A DNA stretch of 64,000 nt from Actinokineospora auranticolor (GTDB lineage Bacteria > Actinomycetota > Actinomycetes > Mycobacteriales > Pseudonocardiaceae), in contig NZ_PTIX01000021.1 in NCBI RefSeq assembly GCF_002934265.1, positions 52,331 through 116,330 on the forward strand, written 5' to 3'. Each line of letters opens with the position of its first letter. Within the stretch, counting starts at the first letter, position 1. The notes below the pieces were generated by a model that worked only from the letters and a program-made list of their open reading frames with translations, made no database searches and was not told where the DNA came from. Shown here one piece after another: positions 26,496 through 35,447 of the stretch. Made by a program: the position numbers and the translations under genes.

Positions 26496-26894
26496 TCAGT
26501 CCGAGTTGGGGCGGGTGTGGTACTCGAAGACCAGGCCGCCCACCGCGGTCAGGATCAGCACGATCGCGATGACCAGCAGCCACACCTGCCAGAACGCCAT
26601 GGCGAAGCCCGCCAGGGCCGCCGAGGCGGCCAGGGCGACCGGCCAGTAGCTGCCCGGGCTGAAGAAGCCCAGTTCGCCCGCGCCGTCGCTGATCTCGGCG
26701 TCCGGGTTGTCCTCGGGGCGCTGCTCCAGCCGCCGGGCGACGAAGTGCAGGTAGGAGCCCACGATGAGGGACAGGCCACCGGAGAGGATCAGCGCTACGG
26801 TGCCGACCGGTTCCTTGGCCCACACGCCGTAGACGATCGCCGACAGGAAGAAGAAGCCGGTCGTGACGTCGAAGAGCCTGGCTTCGACCTTCAT
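26496..26894 (-). CDS. ctaF: Cytochrome c oxidase subunit IV (actinobacterial type) CtaF
   Basis: A 132-residue protein with four hydrophobic helices: about 8-25, 33-50, 85-103 and 107-123. The start 'MKVEARLF' and the loop 'SPGSYWPVALA' are typical of the small actinobacterial aa3 subunit IV. It follows ctaC by 34 bp on the same strand. Its 3' end is the source of three decayed copies immediately downstream. Confidence 0.93.
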   Translation of the reverse strand: MKVEARLFDVTTGFFFLSAIVYGVWAKEPVGTVALILSGGLSLIVGSYLHFVARRLEQRPEDNPDAEISDGAGELGFFSPGSYWPVALAASAALAGFAMAFWQVWLLVIAIVLILTAVGGLVFEYHTRPNSD

Positions 26895-26928
26895 GCTGCT
26901 GTCCTCGCAATCACAGTGGACTGACCCG

Positions 26929-27888
26929 CTACTTGGTCGCGGTGCGCGCGGTGCGGTCGGTGTTGAACGGCTTCGTGGTGACCGCGGTCGGGGTGCACAG
27001 CTCGCCGCAGTTCAGCTCGGTCAGCGCCTCGGCGGTGGTGAACGGCTTGCCGGTGGCGGGGTTCACCTGCTGGCGCAGCTTGAGGTACTTGTCGAACAGC
27101 TCCGGGGTGACCGCGCGGACCTCGAAGTTCATCGCCGAGTGGTAGGTGCCGCACAGCTCGGCGCAGCGGCCGACGAAGGACCCGGTCTTGTCGATGACGT
27201 TCTGGAAGTCCGAGTCCTGGTTGTTCTTCTCCGGGTGCGGGAAGACGTCGCGCTTGAACAGGAACTCGGGGACCCAGAACGAGTGGATGACGTCGCGGGA
27301 GACCAGGTTGTACTGCACGGTCTTGCCCGTCGGCAGGACCAGGATCGGGATCTCCGCGGAGCTGCCGATGGTGCGCACCGTCTCGTCGCCGGGGGCGGCG
27401 GGCTTGGTGGCGGTGCCGCCGGCATCCTTGTAGCCGACGTAGTCGAACTCCCAGTTCCACTGGAACGCGCGCACGGTGACCGTGACGTCGGGGTCCGGCT
27501 TCTGCGCCTGGATGTAGTTCTGCGTGGTGGCGGTGAAGTAGAACAGCACGACCACGATCACGACCGGGATGCCGGTGTAGATCCACTCCAGGAAGTGGTT
27601 GTACTGGAACTGCTTGGGCAGCGTCTCCCCGCGCTTGCGGTGCGCCACGACCGGCCACAGGATGAGCGCCCAGGTGATGACACCGATGATCAGCGCCGCG
27701 ACGACGGACCAGGTCCAGAACTCGCGCATCCGGTCGGCCTGCGGGGTGACGCCCTCCGGCCAACCGAAGCGCAGCACCTCGTCGGTGGAGCAGCCGGTGG
27801 CGCCGAACGCGACCAGGGTGACCAGGGCGGCTACCTTGCCGCGCCGGGCCACCGGCGAACGGTGTCCGGCGGCCTTGGGTGTGCCCAC
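26929..27888 (-). CDS. ctaC: Cytochrome c oxidase subunit II CtaC
   Basis: GTG at 27888 is chosen because AAGGAG lies upstream; a longer frame to 27942 lacks one. The 319-residue protein has a lipoprotein-type signal (lipobox ATGC, Cys33), two membrane helices (~60-82 and ~104-124) and an extracytoplasmic cupredoxin domain. The CuA ligands are in 'CAELCGTYHSAM', with the upstream His in 'DVIHSFWVPE' and aromatic 'WNWEF'. An extra loop of charged and Pro residues is normal for actinobacteria. It receives electrons from QcrC. The catalytic subunit gene ctaD is not in the window. Confidence 0.96.
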   Translation of the reverse strand: MGTPKAAGHRSPVARRGKVAALVTLVAFGATGCSTDEVLRFGWPEGVTPQADRMREFWTWSVVAALIIGVITWALILWPVVAHRKRGETLPKQFQYNHFLEWIYTGIPVVIVVVLFYFTATTQNYIQAQKPDPDVTVTVRAFQWNWEFDYVGYKDAGGTATKPAAPGDETVRTIGSSAEIPILVLPTGKTVQYNLVSRDVIHSFWVPEFLFKRDVFPHPEKNNQDSDFQNVIDKTGSFVGRCAELCGTYHSAMNFEVRAVTPELFDKYLKLRQQVNPATGKPFTTAEALTELNCGELCTPTAVTTKPFNTDRTARTATK

Positions 27889-28172
27889 TGCGCGCTCCTT
27901 CTCGAGGCGGTACTTCAACCCACTAATCCAACGCTGTTTCACTGCCCCCGCACCGGGTCCGCACCACCGCTGGGCAGCGACGATCCCCGCTCTGGGAGAG
28001 CACTGCGCAGCCTAGCCGAGCGATCGGGGCCACACCGCCTGAGGGGTGATCGGATGTCGGTCACACCCTGGGGAACACTGGCACCGTCCCCCGTCCGGGC
28101 AACCGGGAACGGCATACTGACGTCTTCCCCGCCAGATACACCCCGGCTCGACACGAGAGGTGCGCGAGAAGC

Positions 28173-30101
28173 GTGTGCGGTCTGCTTGGCCTGGTCTGCC
28201 CTTCGGAAATGGACGCCACCGCGGCGCGGTCGGCGGTCGGCGCGGCGATGCGCTGCCAGCGCCACCGCGGCCCCGACGAGAGCGGCACCTGGACCGGCGG
28301 TGAGGTCGTCTTCGGCTTCAACCGGCTGTCCATGATCGACATCGAGCACTCCCACCAGCCGCTGCTGTGGGGGCCGCCGGAGGCGCCGCAGCGTTACACG
28401 CTGCTGTTCAACGGCGAGATCTACAACTACCTGGAGCTGCGCGCCGAGCTGACCGACCGGAACGGCGCGCGGTTCTACACCGACGGCGACTCCGAGACGA
28501 TCGTCGCGGCGTACCACTACTGGGGCGAGGCCGCAGTCACCCGGCTGCGCGGCATGTTCGCGTTCCTGATCTGGGACTCGCACACCTCCACGCTCTTCGG
28601 CGCGCGCGACCCGTTCGGCATCAAGCCGCTGTTCTACGCGGCGGGCCCGGGTGGTGTGGCGTTCTCCAGCGAGAAGAAGTCGGTGCTGGAGCTGGCCCCC
28701 CTGCTGGGGGTCCGCCAGGAGCTGGACCGGCGCTCGCTGCAGTACTACCTGACGCTGCAGTACGTCCCCGAACCGGCGACGATGCACACCACCGTGCACC
28801 GGATCGAGTCCGGGCACAGCTTCACGCTGTCACCGGGCGAGGAGCCGGTGGTGAAGCGGTACTGGACGCCGCGGTTCGACCCGCGCCCGGTGCGCGGACC
28901 GGCCGACGCGGAGAGCCTGTACCAGCGGATCGCGGACGCGATGAGCGAGTCGGTCCGGATGCACATGCGCGCGGACGTGACCGTCGGGTCGTTCCTGTCC
29001 GGCGGCATCGACTCGACCGCGATCGCGGCGCTGGCCCGCGAGCACAACCCGGACCTGGTCACCTTCACCACCGGTTTCGAGCGGCAGGGCTACTCCGAGG
29101 TGGACGTGGCCGCCGAGTCGGCGGCGGCGATCGGGGTCAAGCACGTGGTCCGCACGGTGTCGGCGCGGGAGATGATGGACGCGCTGCCGCTGATCGTCTG
29201 GTACCTCGACGACCCGGTGGCCGACCCGGCGCTGGTGCCGCTGTGGTTCATCGCCCGCGAGGCGCGCAAGCACGTCAAGGTGGTGCTCTCCGGTGAGGGC
29301 GCGGACGAGCTGTTCTGCGGGTACACGATCTACCGCGAGCCGCTGTCGCTGGCGCCGTTCGAGCGGGTGCCGGGGTCGCTGCGCCGGTTCATGGGCAAGG
29401 TGTCGACGAAGATCCCGGAGGGCACCCGCGGCAAGGACCTGCTGCGCCGGGGCTCGTTGAGCCTGGAGGAGCGCTACTACGGCAACGCGCGCATCTTCCG
29501 CGACGACCAGCTGCGCGGCGTGCTGCGCACCTTCGACCCGGGCATCAGCCACCGCGACATCACCGCCCCGCACTACCGCGAGTCGGTGTCGCTGGACCCG
29601 GTGACCCGCATGCAGCACGTCGACCTGTTCACCTGGCTGCGCGGCGACATCCTGGTCAAGGCCGACAAGGTGACCATGGCGAACTCGCTGGAGCTGCGGG
29701 TGCCGTTCCTGGACCCGGAGGTCTTCCGGGTGGCGGCGCAGATCCCGCTGGAGCAGAAGATCACCAAGGAGACCACCAAGTACGCGCTGCGCCAGGCGCT
29801 GCGCCGGGTGGTGCCCGCGCACGTGCTCAACCGCCGCAAGCTGGGCTTCCCGGTGCCGATCCGGCTGTGGCTGCGCGAGGAGATGTACGAGTGGGCGCGG
29901 GGCATCGTGATGGCCTCGCAGACCGACGCGCTGATCGACAAGAACGCGGTGATGCGGCTGCTCGAGGAGCACAAGGCCGGGACGCTGGACCACAGCAGGC
30001 GGATCTGGGCGCTGCTGGTGTTCATGCTCTGGCACGGCATCTTCATCGAGCGGCGGATCACGCCGGTGGTGCCGGAGCCGCACTACCCGGTGAAGCTGTA
30101 A
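28173..30101 (+). CDS. asnB: Glutamine-hydrolysing asparagine synthetase family protein (AsnB/LtsA type)
   Basis: A 642-residue protein starting with GTG so that Cys2 is the Ntn glutaminase nucleophile (MCGLLG). The N-terminal class II glutaminase domain (~2-215) precedes a synthetase domain with PP-loop 'SGGIDSTAIAAL' and 'VLSGEGADELFCGY'. In Corynebacterium and mycobacteria the orthologue next to ctaC (LtsA/AsnB) amidates diaminopimelate in peptidoglycan precursors rather than making free Asn, and the same may hold here. It diverges from ctaC across 284 bp and is followed by a strong terminator. Confidence 0.93.
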   Translation: MCGLLGLVCPSEMDATAARSAVGAAMRCQRHRGPDESGTWTGGEVVFGFNRLSMIDIEHSHQPLLWGPPEAPQRYTLLFNGEIYNYLELRAELTDRNGARFYTDGDSETIVAAYHYWGEAAVTRLRGMFAFLIWDSHTSTLFGARDPFGIKPLFYAAGPGGVAFSSEKKSVLELAPLLGVRQELDRRSLQYYLTLQYVPEPATMHTTVHRIESGHSFTLSPGEEPVVKRYWTPRFDPRPVRGPADAESLYQRIADAMSESVRMHMRADVTVGSFLSGGIDSTAIAALAREHNPDLVTFTTGFERQGYSEVDVAAESAAAIGVKHVVRTVSAREMMDALPLIVWYLDDPVADPALVPLWFIAREARKHVKVVLSGEGADELFCGYTIYREPLSLAPFERVPGSLRRFMGKVSTKIPEGTRGKDLLRRGSLSLEERYYGNARIFRDDQLRGVLRTFDPGISHRDITAPHYRESVSLDPVTRMQHVDLFTWLRGDILVKADKVTMANSLELRVPFLDPEVFRVAAQIPLEQKITKETTKYALRQALRRVVPAHVLNRRKLGFPVPIRLWLREEMYEWARGIVMASQTDALIDKNAVMRLLEEHKAGTLDHSRRIWALLVFMLWHGIFIERRITPVVPEPHYPVKL

Positions 30102-30112
30102 GACTCGGCGTC

Positions 30113-30142
30113 AAGCCCGGTGGGGGTCACCCCACCGGGCTT
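30113..30142. terminator. Bidirectional intrinsic terminator between asnB and the XRE gene
   Basis: A perfect 13-bp stem (30113-30125 with 30130-30142), 4-nt loop, followed on the plus strand by TTCTT. It sits between the asnB stop (30101) and the convergent XRE stop (30146) and can serve both. Confidence 0.85.
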
Positions 30143-30145
30143 TTC

Positions 30146-30409
30146 TTATGCGCTGAGTCGGTTCTCGGCCGGTTCGGCGCTGGCCAGCAGCTCGGTCAGC
30201 GGGAGCGCCACGGCCTCGGCGATAGCGGCGACGGTGAAGAAGGCGGGGGTCGGCACGCGCCCGCGCTCGATCTTGCGCAGCGTCTCGACGGAGATCCCGG
30301 CGGCGGCGGCCACCTCGACCATGGAGCGGTCGCCGCGGGCGGCGCGCAGCGCCTCGCCCAGCAGGGCACCCCGGAGGCGGTCGTCTTGGCTCAGCGGCGG
30401 TCGCACCAT
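30146..30409 (-). CDS. Small XRE-family transcriptional regulator
   Basis: An 87-residue protein made almost entirely of a helix-turn-helix of the Cro/C1 type: 'VEVAAAAGISVETLRKIERG', then 'FFTVAAIAEAVALPLTELLA'. It is divergent from a methionine aminopeptidase gene with only 44 bp between the starts, and a palindrome fills that gap. It is likely an autorepressor that also controls the aminopeptidase gene (inference). Confidence 0.88.
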   Translation of the reverse strand: MVRPPLSQDDRLRGALLGEALRAARGDRSMVEVAAAAGISVETLRKIERGRVPTPAFFTVAAIAEAVALPLTELLASAEPAENRLSA

Positions 30410-30425
30410 GCGCCCATGCTAGCGC

Positions 30426-30453
30426 GGGATAGATATACCGTTATAGTTATCCC
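30426..30453. promoter_or_regulatory. Palindromic operator and overlapping divergent promoters
   Basis: A 28-bp imperfect palindrome with GGGATA/TATCCC ends and an AT-rich centre (TATACC/GTTATA) abuts the aminopeptidase ATG. Its AT content is far below the local GC. A TATAGT -10-like box at 30442-30447 would put transcription start at or next to the ATG, so the aminopeptidase mRNA may be leaderless. TATATC on the other strand could serve the XRE gene. Confidence 0.65.
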
Positions 30454-31218
30454 ATGATTGAGTTGAAGACGCCCGGCGAGATCGACGCCATGCGGGTGGC
30501 CGGGCACGTGGTGGCGACGGCGTTGGCCGAGGTGCGCTCGGCGGCGGCGGTCGGGGTCCGGGCGACGGACCTCGACGAGGTCGCGCGGGACGTGCTGGAC
30601 CGGTTCGGGGCCAAGTCGTCGTTCCTGGGGTACCTGCCGGGGTTCGCGCCGACGCCGTTCCCGGCGGTGCTGTGCGTGTCGGTGAACGACGCGATCGTGC
30701 ACGGGATCCCGGGCCGGACGCGGTTGCGGGACGGGGACCTGGTCAGCGTCGACTTCGGGGCGCACGTGGACGGGTGGCACGGGGACGCGGCGGTGTCGTT
30801 CGTGGTGGGGGCGGCGGACCCGGCGGACCTGCGGCTGATCGCGACGGCGGAGGAGTCGTTGGCGGCGGGGATCGCGTGCGCGGTGCCCGGCGCGCGGATG
30901 GGGGACATCGGGCACGCGATCGGGGCGGTGGCCCGCGGGGCCGGGTACGGGATGGTGACGGATTTCGGGGGGCACGGGATCGGGCGGGCCATGCACGAGT
31001 CGCCGTCGGTTTACAACGAGGGGACGGCGGGGCGGGGGATGCGGTTGCGGGTGGGGCTGGTGATCGCGATCGAGCCGATGCTGATGGGGGGCGGGGACGA
31101 GTACGTGACCGATGGGGATGGGTGGACCATGCGGACCGTGGATGGGGAGCGGGCGGCGCACGTGGAGCACACGGTGGCGATCACGGAAGATGGGCCGCGG
31201 CTTCTGACAGCGCTCTGA
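30454..31218 (+). CDS. map: Type I methionine aminopeptidase
   Basis: A 254-residue enzyme that removes initiator Met from nascent proteins. All five metal ligands are present: Asp in 'VSVDFGAHVDG', Asp in 'WHGDAAVSF', His in 'GGHGIGRAMHE', Glu in 'IAIEPML' and Glu in 'HVEHTVAI'. It has no N-terminal SH3-binding extension. Actinobacteria usually carry two or more Map proteins; this copy's link to its own XRE regulator suggests conditional expression. Confidence 0.95.
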   Translation: MIELKTPGEIDAMRVAGHVVATALAEVRSAAAVGVRATDLDEVARDVLDRFGAKSSFLGYLPGFAPTPFPAVLCVSVNDAIVHGIPGRTRLRDGDLVSVDFGAHVDGWHGDAAVSFVVGAADPADLRLIATAEESLAAGIACAVPGARMGDIGHAIGAVARGAGYGMVTDFGGHGIGRAMHESPSVYNEGTAGRGMRLRVGLVIAIEPMLMGGGDEYVTDGDGWTMRTVDGERAAHVEHTVAITEDGPRLLTAL

Positions 31219-31250
31219 CCTGGTGTTTCGCTCGGGCTGTGGGTCTGGGA

Positions 31251-31340
31251 GTTGTCCACAGGCTTGATCGTCTTCGGCCGGTCTTGTCGGTCTGCTTGGC
31301 TAGAATTGGTATTGGGGGCCGGAGGCGTGCGTTGATCATC
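31251..31340 (+). repeat. Dispersed promoter-like repeat R2, copy 1
   Basis: It begins 'gttgtccacaggcttgatcg' and continues through 'cttggctagaat' to 'gggggccggaggc' and 'ttgatcatc'. It matches 56717-56807 and 56585-56664 on the opposite strand. The TAGAAT -10-like box and the GGAGG look like the 5' end of an expressed gene, but no open frame follows any copy. Confidence 0.65.
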
Positions 31341-31413
31341 TTTGTGCTGCGGGGGTGCCGGTTGGAGCCGTGGCTGGGTTGATCGGTCCGGCTGTTCGCG
31401 GAAAAGATGCGCG

Positions 31414-31555
31414 GCCTCGATTGAGTGAACTTGCTTTGCGCGGGGCCCCTACGGACCTGCGGTGGGGAAGAGCGGTGGGAATGGGCAAGCCCACCCCACC
31501 CGCCGGGAAGCTTGGCAGGTCCGTCCCCCACGCAAAGCAAGCCCACCCAATCAAG
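31414..31555. repeat. Long imperfect inverted repeat (stem-loop or MITE-like element)
   Basis: Two arms of about 45 nt, 31414-31460 and 31515-31555, are inverted copies at roughly 75-80 percent identity: 'cttgctttgcg' pairs with 'cgcaaagcaag' and 'acggacctgc' with 'gcaggtccgt'. The 54-nt centre also contains short self-complementary pieces. It has no open frame and lies in the 467-bp map-adoK gap. Confidence 0.6.
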
Positions 31556-31647
31556 GCGTATGACGGGGGCGCGTTGCGTTCTGCGGGGGCTGGGATCTTG
31601 TGGCGGTTTCCGGGGTGGAAGGGCGCGACAAGGCTTGGCGGGAGAGG

Positions 31648-31676
31648 GCCGGGCCTGTTCGGGGAACAAGCCCGGC
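31648..31676. terminator. Probable terminator downstream of adoK
   Basis: A 13-bp inverted repeat with one mismatch (31648-31660 with 31664-31676, 3-nt loop), 9 bp past the adoK stop. A TTTCCC run lies on the plus side; the T-run on the minus side is weak. Confidence 0.5.
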
Positions 31677-31685
31677 TTTCCCAGG

Positions 31686-32729
<1,044 letters not shown>

Positions 32730-32838
32730 TCATGGCATGGCGGACCCGACCACCCGTTCGGGTGGCCCCAGGTCTCTGTTGAACCCTACCGCCAGGTACC
32801 CCTGGGAAGTCCCGCGTCGAGCGCATAGCGTCCGACCA

Positions 32839-33009
32839 ATGAAGCCCCAGGAACCGGACAACCTCGACGAACTGATCGCCGACTGCGCGGACATCCCGCC
32901 GGTGCTCACCGAGCGCAAGCCGGTGCTGCCCGCGCCCCGCCCCGCGACCAGGTGGGTCGTCGACGACGCGGCGGTCGCCCAGGTGGCGGGGATCGACGAG
33001 TTCGTCTGA
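32839..33009 (+). CDS. Conserved small acidic protein of unknown function
   Basis: ATG at 32839 gives 56 residues (MKPQEPDNLDELIADCADIP). It is acidic at the front, Pro-rich in the middle and ends 'VAQVAGIDEFV'. No clear ribosome-binding site precedes the ATG, so it may be read from a leaderless mRNA. A strong terminator follows, which supports it as a real transcription unit. Function unknown. Confidence 0.65.
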   Translation: MKPQEPDNLDELIADCADIPPVLTERKPVLPAPRPATRWVVDDAAVAQVAGIDEFV

Positions 33010-33025
33010 TCGTCAAGGCACGACG

Positions 33026-33058
33026 AAGGGCCACGGCGGAAGATCCGCCGTGGCCCTT
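33026..33058. terminator. Intrinsic terminator after the small acidic gene
   Basis: A perfect 15-bp stem (33026-33040 with 33044-33058) with a 3-nt loop, 17 bp after the stop at 33009. CTTTG follows on the plus strand, and TTCG on the minus, so it may also serve the convergent erpA gene. Confidence 0.8.
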
Positions 33059-33118
33059 TGCCTGAATGCCACTGGTCAGCGCCGCCCACCTCCGTACCCA
33101 CCGGGCCTGGTGGCCGTC

Positions 33119-33160
33119 AGCTCGCCAGGTCGGGAACGATGCCGGGTGGGGATGAGGGGG
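33119..33160 (+). repeat. Short dispersed repeat R3, copy A
   Basis: About 40 bp, 'ggtcgggaacgatgccgggt' then 'ggggatgaggggg', lying just past the erpA stop on its 3' side. It recurs at 36750-36792 with three or four changes in the same relation to the fadB-like gene. Confidence 0.5.
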
Positions 33161-33181
33161 TGGGTGGCGGGAGAAGGTGTC

Positions 33182-33544
33182 TCAGTGGAAGGAGTCGCCG
33201 CAGGCGCAGGAGCCGCCCGCGTTCGGGTTGTCGATCGTGAAGCCCTGCTTCTCGATGGTGTCGACGAAGTCGATGGTGGCGCCCTGCACGTAGGGGGCGC
33301 TCATCCGGTCCACGGCGACCTTCAGGCCGTCGAAGTCGCGGAACAGGTCGCCGTCGAGGGTGCGCTCGTCGAAGAAGAGCTGGTAGCGCAGGCCCGCGCA
33401 GCCGCCCGGCTGCACGGCGATGCGCAGGTGCATGTCGTCGCGGCCCTCCTGCTCGAGCAGGGCCTTGGCCTTGACAGCCGCGGCGGCGGACAGCTCCACA
33501 CCGTGGGTTGCCGCCTCGGTGCCGGATTCCTGAGCGGTCGTCAT
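33182..33544 (-). CDS. erpA: A-type iron-sulfur cluster insertion protein ErpA
   Basis: A 120-residue A-type carrier with the three conserved cysteines: one in 'QPGGCAGLRYQL' and a C-terminal CAC pair in 'GGSCACGDSFH'. It passes Fe-S clusters to apoproteins. M. tuberculosis Rv2204c holds the same place between adoK and the glycerate kinase gene. Function is likely essential, given the Fe-S needs of the Rieske protein and others. Confidence 0.93.
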   Translation of the reverse strand: MTTAQESGTEAATHGVELSAAAAVKAKALLEQEGRDDMHLRIAVQPGGCAGLRYQLFFDERTLDGDLFRDFDGLKVAVDRMSAPYVQGATIDFVDTIEKQGFTIDNPNAGGSCACGDSFH

Positions 33545-33666
33545 CGCGTTCTCCCCTGGAAGGTCCTACTCGGGCACGTACCCCGGCACAACACGGAGCG
33601 CGCGGGATTTGTTCCGTACCCCTCCCATGGTTGCACAGGTACCGCCGGTCACGGCAGGCCGTGCGC

Positions 33667-34695
33667 TCAAGCCCACTGCCGGGCGACGTGTTCGGCCAGG
33701 TCGGCGAGGGTCCCGGCGGGGTCGGCGACGGCCTTCTCGACCGACCCGACGTACTCGGCGACGGCGTGCGCCTCCGACACCCCGACCGAACCCGCCTGCC
33801 TGCGGCCGACCGACACCTGCCCGGCCAGCACCACGCAGGGCACGCCGTGCTCGGCCGCGGCGGCGGCCACCCCGGTGACCAGCTTGCCGCGCAGGGACTG
33901 CCAGTCGAAGCTGCCCTCGCCGGTCACCACCAGGTCGGCGCGGGCCACGGCCTCGTCGAGGCCGGTCGCGGCGCGCACCAGGGTGGCGCCGGACACCACG
34001 CCCGCGCCCAGCGCGAGCAGGCCGAAGCCGAGGCCGCCCGCGGCGCCCGCGCCCGGGTCGGCGCGGGGGTCGCGGCCGTACCGGGTGGCGACCTCGTCGG
34101 CCCAGGCGGCCAGCCGGGTCTCCAGGCGCTCGACGGCGGCCGGGTCGGCGCCCTTCTGCGGGCCGAAGACCGCGGCGGCGCCGTGCGTGCCGAGCAGGGG
34201 GTTCGCCACGTCCGTCGCGGCGATGAGCCGGGGTAGCGACTGCCCGTCGAGCACGGCGAGCGCGCCCGCGCCACCGTCGGTGGTCGCCGAGCCGCCCAGG
34301 CCGACCACGACGGTCTCGGCGCCCGTGTCCCTGGCGGCCAGGACCAGCTCGCCGACGCCGCGCGTGGTGGCCGACTCGCAGGTCGCGGCGCGCCGGTCGG
34401 GTGGGACCAGGTGCAGTCCCGCGGCCTCGGCGGTCTCCAGGTAGGCGGTGTCGTCGTGCAGCAGCCAGCGGGCCTCGACCGGGGTGCCGAGCGGACCGGT
34501 GACGGTGTCCGCGCGCAGGTCGCCGTCGAGTGCGGCGTGCAGGACGTCGACGAAGCCGGGGCCGCCGTCGGCGAGCGGGCAGCGGGTGAGCAGGGCGCGC
34601 GGGGCACCGCGCCGCCAGCCGGTGGCGATGGCGTCGGTGGCCTGCGCGGCGGTCAGCGTGCCGCCGAAGCAGTCGGGGGCGATAACGACTCGCAC
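33667..34695 (-). CDS. Glycerate kinase (GarK/GlxK family)
   Basis: A 342-residue enzyme with the family's 'VVIAPDCFGGTLTAAQA' start, 'PLADGGPGFVDVL', 'VVVGLGGSATTDGGAGALAVL' and 'DLVVTGEGSFDWQSL'. It phosphorylates D-glycerate, feeding glyoxylate-derived carbon into glycolysis. Rv2205c is its syntenic counterpart. The usual 'PDSFKGS' is 'PDCFGG' here, a common actinobacterial variant. Confidence 0.92.
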   Translation of the reverse strand: MRVVIAPDCFGGTLTAAQATDAIATGWRRGAPRALLTRCPLADGGPGFVDVLHAALDGDLRADTVTGPLGTPVEARWLLHDDTAYLETAEAAGLHLVPPDRRAATCESATTRGVGELVLAARDTGAETVVVGLGGSATTDGGAGALAVLDGQSLPRLIAATDVANPLLGTHGAAAVFGPQKGADPAAVERLETRLAAWADEVATRYGRDPRADPGAGAAGGLGFGLLALGAGVVSGATLVRAATGLDEAVARADLVVTGEGSFDWQSLRGKLVTGVAAAAAEHGVPCVVLAGQVSVGRRQAGSVGVSEAHAVAEYVGSVEKAVADPAGTLADLAEHVARQWA

Positions 34696-34739
34696 GGGCG
34701 CAGCGTAGCGACCGCCGGGCTTGTCCTACCCTTGTCGAC

Positions 34740-35393
34740 GTGAGGTTCCTTCGCCGCAACTCAGCCGACAGCGCCGACGCCGACCAGGTGGCGGACGCTG
34801 CCGTCACCGTGGGTGACACCTCGACGAAGGGCCACACCCCGGGCAAGGGCAGGCCCACCCCGAAGCGCCGCGAGGCCGAGGGGCGCAAGCGCGGGCCCGT
34901 CCCGCCGCCGCCGAAGACCACCCGGGAGGCGATGCGCCGGGCCCGCGGCTCCAAGGAGGAGCGCGCGGTCCAGGCCGCCAAGCGCAAGGAGGACCGCGTC
35001 GAGCAGCGGCGCCGGATGAACGAGGGCGACGACCGCTACCTGATGCCGCGCGACCGCGGCCCGGTGAAGGCGTACGTGCGCGACCTGATCGACGCCAAGC
35101 GCAACTTCCTCGGCCTGTTCATGCCGCTGGCGGTCGTGGTGTTCGTGTCGCTGCTCGCCCAGTCGCCCCGGGTGCAGCAGTACGCGACGCTGTTCTGCCT
35201 GCTCATGCTGATCGTGATGGTCGTCGAGGCGATCTTCAACGGTCGTCGGATCAACCGGCGGGTGCGCGCGAAGTTCCCCAAGGAGAACTTCCGCCCGCTG
35301 TCGATCGGCTGGTACGCGTTCGTCCGCGCCACCCAGCTGCGCAAGCTGCGCGTCCCGAAGCCCCGGGTCTCCCCCGGTGACGTGGTCGGCTGA
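34740..35393 (+). CDS. DUF3043 membrane protein
   Basis: A 217-residue protein starting with GTG. The first ~100 residues are highly charged and repetitive in Lys, Arg and Pro ('GRPTPKRREAEGRKRG'). 'DDRYLMPRDRGPVKAYVRDL' is the family signature. Two membrane helices (about 120-137 and 145-162) and a basic tail follow. Rv2206 is the syntenic homologue. Function unknown; the basic cytoplasmic arm may bind RNA, DNA or acidic lipids (inference). Confidence 0.9.
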   Translation: MRFLRRNSADSADADQVADAAVTVGDTSTKGHTPGKGRPTPKRREAEGRKRGPVPPPPKTTREAMRRARGSKEERAVQAAKRKEDRVEQRRRMNEGDDRYLMPRDRGPVKAYVRDLIDAKRNFLGLFMPLAVVVFVSLLAQSPRVQQYATLFCLLMLIVMVVEAIFNGRRINRRVRAKFPKENFRPLSIGWYAFVRATQLRKLRVPKPRVSPGDVVG

Positions 35394-35447
35394 CCACCCG
35401 CTGGAACCACCCGGGACATCCTTAGCCGCGCGAAGTACATTCGCGGC

